Part shown: positions 12,510-23,629 of the stretch, piece by piece
Numbering within the stretch: the stretch's first letter is position 1
How the letters are laid out: each line of letters opens with the position of its first letter
NCBI GenBank assembly: GCA_963682175.1
Contig: OY821771.1
Span: forward strand, 42,056,201 to 42,120,200
DNA from: Triglochin maritima
Lineage: Eukaryota > Streptophyta > Magnoliopsida > Alismatales > Juncaginaceae
Length of the DNA stretch: 64,000 nt
Reading direction: 5' to 3'
The notes under the pieces: generated by a model
Databases searched by the model: none
Told to the model about the DNA's origin: nothing
Seen by the model: only the letters and a program-made list of their open reading frames with translations
Made by a program: the position numbers and the translations under genes

Positions 12510-12895
12510 GTTAAACACGGTGAACCGTTCAGGGTTCGGTTGACCGGGGAATCTTCGGGTCGGTTAACCGAATGGGGAACGGGTAAGCACAATTGGTTGA
12601 CCAAAATTGTCTAGAGTGTCTGGACAATCGAGTTCGGTTAACCAAGTCTGAACGGTCAACCGAGAAAAATATTTTCGATAAATCGAAGGTGACACGGTCA
12701 TCCTATGACTATGTTCCAGGAGAAATTTTGGTGAGTTAACGGTAGATCGAAGAGAAGACTTGGTTCGTCCGAATTTTTCCAGAGAATTTTTCTCATGCGG
12801 ATTCGGTCGACCATCTATCTCACGGTGCACCGAACATGTGTTATAACTGAATGGTTCGGTGAACCGAGAAAGTTTCTCGGTCGACCGAACAGTGC
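12510..12895. repeat. CGGTNNACCG palindrome array, inverted segment B
   Basis: Variants include CGGTTGACCG, CGGTTAACCG, CGGTCAACCG, CGGTGCACCG, CGGTGAACCG and CGGTCGACCG. Centres vary while CGGT and ACCG persist. Confidence 0.75.
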
Positions 12896-13897
12896 GATTT
12901 ATGCCTGAATTATTAAGAGATCAATTAGATCATGTGTTGGATTAATTTCAGATTTAATTAAACATTTTATAGGTTCTTATGTGGCAATTAGAGATTAATT
13001 TTAGGAGAGAATAAACAAGAGATCATGACTAAAGAATAGTTCTTGATAAGGATGTTTTGGGAGCCTATAAAAGCACCATTCATCCTACATGTTTATGTTA
13101 ATGCAAAAAAAAAAATCTCTCATTAATTTCTCCCTTAATCATCACGAAAATCTCTTAGTAATTTTGAGTTTAGGAGATAGAAATCTCAGGAGCTCAAAGA
13201 GGGGTTATTAGCTAAATTCTAAGTCTTATTAGAGATTGATTGGTTAGCTCATTTCTCTCTAATCTTGTTTAGAGTTTAGTGAACACTTGGAGGCGAATCG
13301 TCGGGCGATTCAACGGGCAACGCGACTCCGGATCTTCGAAAGGTTTTAGAGAACCTTTGGGTATGATTCTCTATTTGTGATTTATTTTAATATATGTAGG
13401 ATTGCATGATATTAGAATAAACACAAAGTAATGTATATAAAATTGTTGAAAATATGAAATCGATCTTATATGTTGTATTTTTTTTTAAATATATACATAC
13501 ATAGGGACACGAAATCCTACAGATGTTTGTAGGTTGTTCCAAAGAAATTTTGAAATTTATTATCTAACTACAATACGTTGAAAGAGAATGGAATTATTCT
13601 TCAGATCCTACAACCCACGTTGGTTTTGAGCACCTTTGTAAATGCACATTGGAATTTGATGAGATATACAAGTCAAACCTTCTTCAGATTCTACAACACT
13701 GAAGTAATGGTGAGGGTGAGATGTGGGGGCATTCCAGGTATTACAACCATGATGGGACATTTCTTCTCTGACTGTTCAGCTTCCAAGCCAAACATCTCCC
13801 GCTGAAGGGGAGATGGACAGCTCCTTCATCTTCTCGTGGGGGAGCTAGATTCTCTGAAGAAGTTGGGAGCTGGATTCTCTAACCAAACAGACCCTAA

Positions 13898-15139
13898 ATA
13901 TGTAAAAGAGATTCATATTGAACTTGTCATAATGTTTGCACGACACGAGTTATTGATTAATCGCATATAAACCTGTCGGGATAGTGTTTACATGATAATA
14001 AATGTGTTGGATATGGTTCTATAGTCAACAACACGATTATTAAATGTGTCAGATATGAATTGCAACATATAACTTATATATATTATTGTACATGACACGA
14101 TTAACAACCTTACTTATACCTAAGCAGCTAACACAGAATTACATAGATAACTCTAATAACGGCTATTGCACAATATTTTTTAAAGCAATCGACTGAATTT
14201 ATAAGTTGCAAAATCCATTGCAAATCATGCTTAAATCTAATAATAGATATATTAATTTATAATCATACAACCAAATATGAACCGTTTCTTAACTTTGTCG
14301 AACGCTACCAAATGATCGATCTCAACGTAAGATCGCTTTCTCTTCCATCCATCCATCATCGGCATTAACAACAACTCACCTTAATCAACTTTACATTTAA
14401 TATTGTGTTTGATTTAGGATCGCTTGTGACAACTCAGAAGTAGCAGGCGACAAGTAGAGGTTATCCACAGGAAGGAGATCTATCAAGTCACGATTCCAAT
14501 CCAAAATCAAATGGAGAAGAGGGGTAAGAGAGTAGATTACATTAGGCACAACAATTAAGAAGATTATACACTAAAATATGACAAACAACTTGCAAATCTA
14601 ACAAACTTCAATCATAACTGAACCTAGATATAAGCATAAGAATGTTACTCAATCAACCTGTGGCAAAAAATCATTAGTCAATATTTTACAAGGCCTACAT
14701 TACACATCCGAAATTTACAAGCAAATGAACAATCACTATCTGCTACAAATTACACCTAGCTCGGAGAAAACTTAAATTGTTTTCTTTGAGCCAAGCGTGT
14801 CTTGAAGGGACTAAAAATTATTAAGCGTTGCCACATAATTTTTTTATAAAAGCGTTATCATCATTAAGTAATTCCCTTCCAAATATATATGAACATGTGT
14901 AAGGCAGACTTCCGCTGAGGCATACTTCATTTTAAGTTATGCGAAACCAATTCGTTGTGAGCATAACTTAACATGTGTTTCCATGCTCATTAACATGTTA
15001 ACTTCCGCTGAACATGTTAATGCTCATTAACATGTTTTCACCTTCTTTTGAACAAGAACACGCCAGTTGGACTCTGAGACGGTCCATTAACATGTGCTTC
15101 CATGCTCTGGATTTATTTTCACATGCCGCCTCAAAAGAC
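13898..15139. other. intergenic, old repeat scraps, no gene
   Basis: No gene is seen. 13920-14110 contains decayed motifs such as ACGACACGA and TGTCGGGAT that look like an old DNA-transposon remnant. 14950-15110 repeats GCTCATTAACATGTT. The rest has no recognisable signal. Confidence 0.5.
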
Positions 15140-15149
15140 AATGGCGGAA

Positions 15150-15490
15150 CCGGAGATTTTTTTAAAGAAGGTAACATAAAGAGAAAAAAATAAATATATA
15201 ATTATATAAAAACTAAATTAGTCTCCTGAGTTTTCATATTTTGAAACGATACATGATTGCCTGCCTCATCATTAACTTTACCAAGGAAATATTTTTCAAT
15301 ATAAGTTATCAAATTGTCGACGCAAACGGTTCTTAATAATATTTATTATCGAAAATGATCTTTCAATAGTTAAAGTTGAAACAATTTTATCAGCTAAAAC
15401 ACTAATTTCATCCAAGTTACAAACATCACCCAAACTACAAATGTTAAATATATGTGTTTGAATCTCATTAGAAAGTCTTGACATAATCTA
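15150..15490 (-). pseudogene. hAT-type (TTF/dimerisation domain) transposase tail
   Basis: The minus-strand frame at 15484-15296 reads LTIERSFSIINIIKNRLRRQ, the conserved C-terminal dimerisation motif of hAT and TTF-type zinc-finger transposases (usually TVERSFSAMNIIKNRLRN). A frame change at the stop near 15296 leads to YIEKYFLGKVNDE and FQNMKT, the family's last segment. AATGGCGGAACCGG near 15140 resembles a hAT terminus. The N-terminal zinc finger and catalytic core are not recognisable upstream, so this is only the tail of a dead copy. Confidence 0.7.
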
Positions 15491-15740
15491 TACTCATTAG
15501 AAAGTCTGATATGATCTATAGTAGAGATTTCATTAAGATAGTATTCTGGTAAATGGACTCGTTTTGATGTAAGTACAACAAACAAATGAATAATTATGTA
15601 TTTATGATAAGTACAATAACTCAACACTATGATGATGAAGATCATTTGTGAGTTTTTGACCCATTCAACGTGGTTGACAATCAAGTATAAATTGTTATCC
15701 ATAATATGAATCGCAATTTCATAGTCTTCTAACAATTTGG

Positions 15741-18700
15741 GTCCGATATTTATTTCAATATTAAGAGAAAGAATAGGTTAATAGCCACTTCACGTGATAT
15801 TAGTTGCAATCTTAGAAAATATAAATGCTGAAAGTAAGAAAAAAATCGTCAAATTAGAAAAATATTTAGAAAATTAACAAACTCTTGTTATGAAAATGTT
15901 ATATATTACTAATTTTTTAAAATTTTCAAAATTAAAAAAGACGAGGACACCATCCCATGATATTGTTATAACTTTTGGGGCAAAATATTATTAGTATCTT
16001 AAATAATTCATAATTTCAGGTAACGACTACGTTATGATATTTTATTATATCATTTGAAAAATATTACGTAGTACTACTTCTTTAAAAAAATGCAGGAGTA
16101 ACGACTGCCCAATGGTTCGGCCCATGCTCGAAGTCCTTAATTTCTAGCTCCTCCTTCTCGGGTGATTGACATCAGAAGCACCAAAACCGCATCAACTGAC
16201 ATCCTCAGGAAACATCGATCTCCAAAAAGAATTAAAACATACGTCCAAGTCAATCTAACCCTCACACGACCAATGGTCGTGTTGGTCTTGGGACGTTTGA
16301 ACATGTTATGTTCCTCCCACGGCGCGCGTTCCACGTAAAGGCAGCATGTGCATGGGCCACGTCGGGAGCTGCATGGGCTCTGGTCTTCTCCAGTCGTTGA
16401 ACGAGAACCAACTTTGACATGTCGGTGGGATTATTAAATACCCAGCCGAATGTGCATCGAGACGCGAGACCAAGACTGTGGTGCTTCTCTCTCTTTTCCA
16501 TGGAGACATTGGACATCGGTTGTGGCTTCGTTTACAAGTGTCGTAGCAACTAACAACTATGCATGGTTTGGAACTGGACTTGGTCACTTGGTCGGTGCGC
16601 CAACAGAGACCTTGGTGTATACGGGTGTAGACACAACCCTACACGTAACTAAAAACATTAATTTGGTCGGCACAACATGTCCCACTTTTTCCTTTTGTTT
16701 TCGTTGGAGTTTTATGATTCTATTATACGTGCAAAAATATTTTTGATAATTTGATTTCATTCGCAAGGAGATATAGGAAATTGATTTGGTTTCGACTCAA
16801 GAGGAGACACAGGAAGTCGACCCATCCATCCATCCATAACTGGGTCAACAACCTAGATCCACTAACAGAGAGACTAGTTTCATAGCTGCAATGGTGTAGA
16901 GTTCAGTACTTGTCCAAGCATGCGACATCCGTACACATCCAACTCTGAACTGCCATCTTTATACATAAAGCTGATTCGACTTCGCAGCCTTGACCGGTGA
17001 TGGAAACAATTCGCTCCAACCCTACTTCGTGTGGGTCCCAACCAAGCAAGAACTACAAGTTGTCCTATGTTTCCTCGTGATCCAAGAGGGACTTGTGTGA
17101 AATCGTATTTTACGGTTGTATAATTTGTTTGTTTTGTTTTGTTTTGAGAATTAAAGTGAAAGTGTAGGTATAGGGTCAAATATAGGGTGAGTTTGGAGTT
17201 GGGATGGGACGTGACAGGAGCACTGACAAGAAAAGTAATGAGTATGTGTCGCAACTTTTGTCTGCAGTGTACTTGTTGAGACATCTGAGCAGAGATTGTG
17301 ATGTTCGATCTTATGTCGCTCGGAGGCATGTCGTTTAGTGAAGACCGTAGCAAGTGGGGGTACACCGCATTGATCAACCCACTCACAAATATTTCAATCT
17401 TTTTCCACTTTTATTTTCCCACGCGCTGCCAGCTTGCCCCTTCTTCTCAAATCGATATTTATAAAGTTTTTAAAAATTATATAGTTTTATTTTTAAGATG
17501 ATAGCTCGGCCCATTAAGGCTCCACAGCTCTACCTAAATTTATTTATTTTGATAAGAGCTCTAGATAAATTATTGGATAAATTAGAATATGTTCTTTCGA
17601 ATGACGCCTCGATCTCTCTTTAATTCCATAAACAGACAACTTAAAAATTATATCTACAGCACTTTTTCACATTATATTCCAAGTAGTGTTCTTTTGTGAG
17701 AATGCAAATAACCCTAACTTTATAATGAATCATAATTTTGGCTTACATGGTTACACTCACCACTCATTTGTTTTTCGGATCTGCAACTTCCAGTAGCATA
17801 TTTCCGTACCATGATATCCAAGGCTCTCATAAGCATACTTTGGTGATTAAATTTTCAACAAAGAACCATGGAATTGTGGGAATGTTGATGTAGCCCATCT
17901 AGCATTTGTATGGAGTTTTGAACTAGTGACAACTGATGGGCTAATGGTTAGCCACACAAAACTCTTAACTAATTTAGCTGGGCCTGTTTTGATTTGCAAA
18001 TGGGTTGTTGGGTTGATTCTAAAGTTGAGACTCAAACATATCTTCCTCTAAATTTTACCAAATACTATTTATGTGATCGTTTAGGCAAATTAAAATATAT
18101 TTCTTTGAGTTCATGAGTAGTTTCTGGTCGTCGCTTCTTCAGGCAAAAGTCTGTTATTGTTGGCAAATTTTTGAAATTTCAGATTGTTGAGAGGTTGTTT
18201 CCCAAAATTCTAAATTTAATATTTATTTAGTTAATGAGGTACGACGGAATGGTTACCGAAAGGACATGAGTCAAAAATATAATGACCGATTAACAATCAA
18301 ACTTTCCAGTGAGATGGCTAGAATTATTCAAAAATGATGACATAAGACCAATTAAGGTATTTTCAAATGATATGAAGCAAAAAAAAAACTTTGTTTTAGA
18401 ATAGAATTTCAGCAATCAACAGTATTTTTATTCTTCCTACTATTTTTGTAGTCGTAGAATTGTCACCGTGGACTTTGTAGACATAGAATAGTCTTATCTT
18501 TTGTAGACGTAGAATTGTCATCGTGAACTTATTGTACACGAGCAATTTTATATACTCCTTGGTAACTTTTGTAGGATTCGATCACCCATGGTTGACTTGT
18601 AACAAATCTGATTTTGGAAGCTATCATAAATTGTAAAAAAATTGTTTTCGCGATGCATCGTTGGGGCAGGGGGGAATTTAAAACATTTGGCCCCAATATT

Positions 18701-19301
18701 TATACAGCCGAGTTACAGACTTTCAAGATTGTCATGAGTTCAAAATTGCAAAGTCTACTACAGCATGCTCTGGTAAAATTTCAAACCATTTTCTTTAAAA
18801 CTTGAGCACCTGCTTTAATAGATAGAAGACCCAACAGAATTGTGAAAGATAACAATTATTATTCATAGACTATATAAATTGAAGTGAACTCCTAAGAGTC
18901 TTTTCCTGCTAGTACCATAGACTTGTAACTGTAACATAACGTCTGCAACGGAACAAATATGCAAATTTCTAAGCAATTAACTTCAAGAACCAAAGAACAA
19001 CAGTGTGATCCGGAATGATAATAGAAAGGTATGCTAATGTACATGGCGTTTTTTTCTGAATAATATATGCAAATAGTTCCAACACCTGCAAATCTGCAAT
19101 CTCAGAGCCACGCTTCGTAGAATTCGTCAAACTATCACGGAGGATTGCATATGAGGATCAGTATTTGAAGTTGAAGGAGCAAAAACCACAATTACGTTAC
19201 AATAGCAATTCGTGGAATCCAACATAAATATATCTTTGACGTAGCATTGAGTAGAAAAACCTCAACGATGCCCAAAATGTTTGACCACATAAGGCTTAAT
19301 C
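15741..19301. other. intergenic, no supported gene
   Basis: Several open frames of 60-170 codons occur (for example 16880-17386 on the minus strand). None shows a recognisable domain, a plausible start context or an exon pattern. 18360-18560 is AT-rich with near-repeats of GTAGACGTAGAATTGTCA. The last few hundred bases before 19302 are probably the 3' untranslated region of the NOI gene. Confidence 0.5.
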
Positions 19302-20916
19302 TCACGCGCTCATACAGCAAGGCAGGCAGCTCCACATCTTCTTCCGTGTCTACAACCACAACCAAAAAGCAAGATGTAATTAGATTCGCTATGGACAGCT
19401 TGTCATTCATATCCATCCATAAAATATACACATTAGATTCGATAAAATAGAGAGGTTATTTTAAACGATCAGTTGATAGAAGCACATGCGGAGACTCCTG
19501 TTGCGACAGAAATGATCCGGAAGGAATTAATTGATAACATCTGATTTGATCCAACTCATAATCGGCAATTAATTAAGCTTCTGGACCACCCCAAGTCCAC
19601 AACCATCCACCCCGCATGTTAGCTGGCATTCTGGCAATCCATGCACTAGAGCCTAGAGGCAGATGAGGTCTAGGGATACCTTTTAATAATTAACTACTCA
19701 TTTGCTCACCTAATAATAATTTATTGATGTAAAGACTACATTCTATCTTGACAATTTAAAATTGAAACATCTTGTATCAACAATAATAATTGACAAATAT
19801 ATGCCCAGCAAGCATCTCACGAACTCCTAGTCATCTCCAGTTAGAATGGCTCTGCTGATACCTAATAAATGACATGCCCAAACGTGTTTTCTTCACATTA
19901 CTTCAATGAAAAGGAAAGGAGACAATGTCAATGGCTATATAATTTGAAGAACTAATATCCACATAGAAGGGCAAAAGATACAAGCATTAAACTACAAAAA
20001 TAGTAAATTTGTTGATTAGGTGAAAGGTTACATTGTGCAGCAAAACATGAAGTGGACATCAGTTTGAAGTTCAATCTTTCACATGCTATACTAGTAGAGT
20101 TTAAAAGCAATTGCACACAGCTGTTCCAGGTATTACACATTGCTTTTTTTTTCTGGTGATAAAGATCACAACAGGTAGAATTTGTTGAAGGCAAACTGCT
20201 TCAAATTCAAAACTTAATATTTCATTATTTGCACGGTCACATGTAGAATTTTTTTGAAATTTGACTTGCTAATTTGAAATTTCATAACTTCCTACTTTTG
20301 GCCTTAAAAATTTCTACCCGTTTGGGAGTTACTCAAGAACAAACCGCAACCAACAAATGAGACCCCAGATGAGCATGTGAAAATGCGCATGCATTTCAGA
20401 TGGTTTAGTTAGGGAGGCATGAACAGAATGTAAATTGACCTTCGAATCGAACAAAAAATCACAATTTTACTCACTTATTTGCATTGTTACTCGCTCCGAT
20501 CCAACTGGTCCCTGGACCAGTTGGGCTACACATGTGTAATTTAGTACAGATAAGAATACATATCCAAAAGGCCCAAATTTAGTTCGACTCGAGTTCTTAA
20601 TTTTATTTTATTTTTTGAAGTAAAAAAAACTTGTAAAGTTTTGGAGTCTTACAGGAGGATAAGCAGTCGTGGTCTGCAACGCTGTCCGCTCGACGTCGTC
20701 CACTCCTCCGCCGACGGTCCCACGGTCAGCAGGTGGGGCGACGAGCTCGTCCTCGTTACCGACGCTGACCCGGGAGACATCCTTCTTGTTCTGCTTCCTG
20801 TTCTCCCTGATCTTGGAGAAGTCCATGGAGTAGTCGGGGATTCCATGCTGCATGTCCCACTCCCCGAACGCCGGCACCGACATCCACCCCTCCTTCTCCT
20901 TCTTCTCACTTCCCAT
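19302..20916 (-). CDS. RIN4/NOI-domain protein, two exons, 103 residues
   Basis: Exon 1 is 20916-20653 (88 codons) and exon 2 is 19349-19302 (15 codons plus TGA). Both splice ends are GT-AG in phase 0, across a 1,303-base intron. The NOI domain fills residues 10-50: GWMSVPAFGEWD, with the P-x-F-G-x-W site (residues 15-20) that bacterial AvrRpt2 cleaves in RIN4 relatives, then DYSMDFSKIRENRKQNKK. Exon 2 encodes TRKKMWSCLPCCMSA, a basic tail with a cysteine cluster like the palmitoylated C-terminus that holds family members at the plasma membrane. Single-NOI proteins of this size are common in plants and tied to immunity and exocyst contact. The start has no upstream in-frame ATG nearby. The gene looks intact. 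Confidence 0.85.
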
Positions 20917-20989
20917 AAATCCTTCTTCTTCTTCTCTAATTTATTTTTCCGAAATTTGGAGTGAGTTGGTGTGTGTGGATGTGGTGGTG

Positions 20990-21007
20990 TTATAAAGTTA
21001 TAATGGG
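20990..21007 (-). promoter_or_regulatory. putative TATA box of the NOI gene
   Basis: On the minus strand the sequence reads ATTATAACTTTATAAC about 75-90 bases before the ATG at 20916, a suitable distance for a TATA element and short leader. Confidence 0.4.
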
Positions 21008-21387
21008 GAGGGGTCGGAAAGGGGCATGGAGTTCCGGATAATTACGCAGGTGGGACTGCGGTTTGGGGGGCGTGAGGTGGCGCCAGGAAGGGTTTTTTCG
21101 GGTTGTGGTTGAAGGGCGTGAAAGTGGATTCCATCACGCAACCGCCTAAGCTGGAGTCGCAGCGGATCCTTCGATGGACGGTCAGAACTGGTGGGGGCCT
21201 TCCTTGCTGTTTCCTTTATACTTTCTCAGATCATCATGCTAATCTGCCCAATCATTGTAATGGTGTCAAATCTCATTACTTCTTCTGTTCATTTTGTGTG
21301 GTAATTATATGAAAACTTCCTATCTTTATTTAAAAATTAAATCTATGCCATGAAAAGCCGCTCACAAATATTGGTTGCTTCAGAGCA
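21008..21387. other. upstream region of the NOI gene
   Basis: GC-richer up to about 21200, probably promoter, then AT-rich up to the Harbinger element. No gene is seen. Confidence 0.5.
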
Positions 21388-21826
21388 TTAGAGCATATTT
21401 AACAGCACCCGGGGTAGCCCGGGCGCCCTGCACTCTCTCTCTGTCACGTCAGCTTCTTTCTCTGTCACGTCAGCTCACCCAACCCACCCAAAAAAACCCC
21501 TTACCCATGCCCATGCTACCCCCACCCACCCTACACTCTCTTTCATCCACATCATTTCTTAATTAAACAAATTTAATTCTCACACAACATTTAACAAATT
21601 ACATTTTATATAAATCTAATTTTAATTACATTATAATTATATTTTAACTCGAAATATTGTTAATAATTACTGGTAAATCACGAAATTATTATTAAATATT
21701 ACGGAGCCACGTTACATTTAAGACAAACTGAAATAGGAAATATTACAATCAAAGTTAAGAAACAACAGTACATATTAGATAAACTAAACTTTTAAATACT
21801 ACATGACAAACTACGTAAACCGATTT

Positions 21827-23134
21827 TCAAACTGCTCCTCGTCCGTAGCGTTGCCATATATGCTCAATTAAATCGCCTTTCAGATCCAAATGTTGGTTCC
21901 TGTCACGCACTCGATCTTGATTGACAAAAAACTCGTGAATATCCGCTATACGATCGGTCGAATACGATGTTGCCTCAGCTGAAGTTCCAGGACGATCTTC
22001 CATAAATTCGCGAATATCTCCAAAATTAGCATAGCAGTCGCGTTCGTCCTCCACTATCATGTTATGCATGATGATACAAGCTGTCATTATTTTGGACAGA
22101 ACGTCCTTGCTCCAGGCAAGAGCCGGGTTTCTGATGATCGCGAACCTCGCTTGCAACACTCCGAAAGCGCGTTCAACATCTTTACGCGTTGCCTCCTGCA
22201 CTTCAGCAAACAATCTGTGCTTCGGGGTGTGAGGGTGAAGGATGGATTGGATGAAGGCCGCCCACTGTGGATAAATACCATCAGTAAGATAGTATCCCAT
22301 ATCATATTGAACACCATTTACCTCATAATTAACAGGTGGTGCTCGGCCTTCTAGTATGTCGTCGAAAACCGGAGATTGTTGCAGGACGTTCAAGTCATTG
22401 CATGAACCCGGTATTCCGAAGAAGGAGTGTCAGATCCATAAGTCATACGATGTCACCGCCTCAAGGATCAGAGTTGCTTTCCCAGCACGTCCTTGATGTT
22501 GTCCCTTCCAAGCAACTGGGCAGTTTTTCCACTCCCAGTGCATACAATCGATACTCCCCATCATACCTGGAAACCCACATTGCTCACCAACGTAAAGTAG
22601 GTGTGCCAAGTCATTTGCAGTTGGCCGACGTAAATACTCAGGGCCGAAGATGCGAATAACACCTTCACAGAATTTGAGGAGAGCATTTCTGGATGTTGTC
22701 GCACTCATTCGTAGGTACTCATCGATCTCATCAGCGGCAACACCATATGCTAGCATTCGCATTGCTGCCGTACTTTTTTGTAGACCGGAGATGCTCATCC
22801 TACCAGTTGCGTCCGGTGTTCGTTGGAAGAAGACATCAGATGCTTCGATGGCATTGTGGATGCGCAGGAAGACATGCTTTCTCATCCGAAATCTTGTCCT
22901 GAAAAGAGTATCAGAATACACAGGGTTGTCAGAGAAATAATCGTCTACAAGGCGTCTGTAACCTAGTTCACGATCTCTATCTGGGTTCGTCGTTCTCCTT
23001 CGACGCTGCTTAGGACGTGTAGTCCTTTCGTAAACAACATGTCCGGCTAATTCAATAGCACGGTCCATTAGATTTAATGTCTCATTCCAGTTATCATCGT
23101 CGGATTGACCGGAGTTTAAATTATTATCCGACAT
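21827..23134 (-). pseudogene. Harbinger transposase (DDE_Tnp_4), one premature TGA
   Basis: A 435-residue frame, continuous except for one TGA at codon 235 (22430-22432), where the family has tryptophan (LWI-stop-HSFFG, normally LWIWHSFFG). The DDE catalytic residues are in place: D196 in GSIDCMHW, D247 in PGSCND and E321 in KDVERAFG. The N-terminal half has the basic RRRRTTNPDRDREL segment and the helix region RFRMRKHVFLRI. The length fits plant HARBI1-like nucleases. The enzyme cuts and pastes the element into TTA/TAA sites, normally with a Myb-like partner. It is called a pseudogene because of the TGA; readthrough is not excluded. Confidence 0.9.
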
Positions 23135-23244
23135 TGATGAGAGAAGAAGCTAACAAGTTGAGAAGTTAAGGAAATGTGATTTATCAGGAGATAATATAGA
23201 TGTATTTATAGTTGGGAGGGTTTGGATGTATTTGTTGCACTGTT

Positions 23245-23344
23245 CACGCGTGATTGCAAATAGTGCACGCGTGATTGCAAACAGTGCACGCGTGATTGCA
23301 AATAGTGCACCCGTGATTAAATATTGCACCCGTGATTAAACAGT
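23245..23344. repeat. 21-base tandem array upstream of Harbinger 1 transposase
   Basis: The unit CACGCGTGATTGCAAATAG recurs at 23245, 23266, 23287 and 23308, with a shorter, diverged unit at 23327. Each unit starts with the palindrome CACGCGTG or CACCCGTG. It lies 110-210 bases before the transposase ATG. Confidence 0.85.
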
Positions 23345-23474
23345 GTATTGGTTCTGGAAATTTCTTAATTTTAATCACCTACAAAAAATTATTACCCCAC
23401 ATTTATAACAAATACCCAATCCATTAATAACAAAACCAAAACTAAAAAAAATTCAAAAAAAAAATTATTAACCA

Positions 23475-23504
23475 ATGGGAGGGGGACACGTGTCCCCCTC
23501 CCAT
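23475..23504. promoter_or_regulatory. perfect 30-base palindrome centred on CACGTG, Harbinger 1
   Basis: The sequence is a perfect inverted repeat: ATGGGAGGGGGACAC and then its exact complement. The core is the G-box CACGTG. It is 340-370 bases upstream of the transposase start. Related 19-base versions are in the other two Harbinger elements. Confidence 0.75.
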
Positions 23505-23629
23505 GGGCGCCCGGGCGTCTGCCCGGGACGCCCACCGCCCGGGCAAGCGCCCGGGCAGGCGCCCCACGGGCGCCCCGCCCGTTAACGGGGGTGCGCCCGG
23601 GCGGGGCACCCCCGTTAAGGGTGCCCTTA

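Larger units (their letters stand above)
8165..13521. mobile_element. rearranged LTR-type element with order A, B, A-inverted, B-inverted
   Basis: Begins TGAAAGG and ends CCTACA. It is flanked by the 5-base duplication GATGT at 8160-8164 and 13522-13526, the signature of LTR-retrotransposon integration. Segment A (8165 to about 10410, interrupted by the CACTA at 8626-9995) returns inverted at 11391-12237. Segment B (10418-11390, starting TGTAGGATTTC) returns inverted at 12238-13521. Matching anchors include TTTTAGAGCTCTACGGTTAA, CAAGGGACGGACACAAGTGG and ACTCTAAACAAGAT, found once per copy in opposite orientation. No gag or pol is present. B looks like LTR sequence. It is non-autonomous or a rearranged derivative. 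Confidence 0.7.
7935..13894. mobile_element. Tourist-like (PIF/Harbinger-type) element split by a nested LTR-type element
   Basis: The ends are a perfect 16-base inverted pair, GGGTCTGTTTGGTTAG at 7935 and its complement ending at 13894. Both are flanked outside by TAA (7932-7934 and 13895-13897), the target duplication of Tourist/PIF elements. Only about 230 bases on the left (to 8160) and 370 on the right (from 13527) belong to it. The middle is the insertion at 8165-13521. No transposase is seen, so it was moved in trans. Confidence 0.75.
21391..23626 (-). mobile_element. PIF/Harbinger element 1, nearly intact
   Basis: Flanked by TTA at 21388-21390 and 23627-23629. The ends are GAGCATATTTAACAGCACCC on the left and, inverted, GGGCACCCTTAACGGGGGTG on the right, followed by a very GC-rich zone with many CCCGGGC blocks (23504-23626). 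Inside, in transposase direction: the GC-rich terminus, a CACGTG palindrome, an AT-rich gap, a 21-base tandem array and the transposase. The Myb-like second gene of larger PIF elements is absent. Confidence 0.85.

Noticed and set aside
16880..17386. A 168-codon minus-strand open frame
   Set aside because: No recognisable domain, irregular composition and no exon context.
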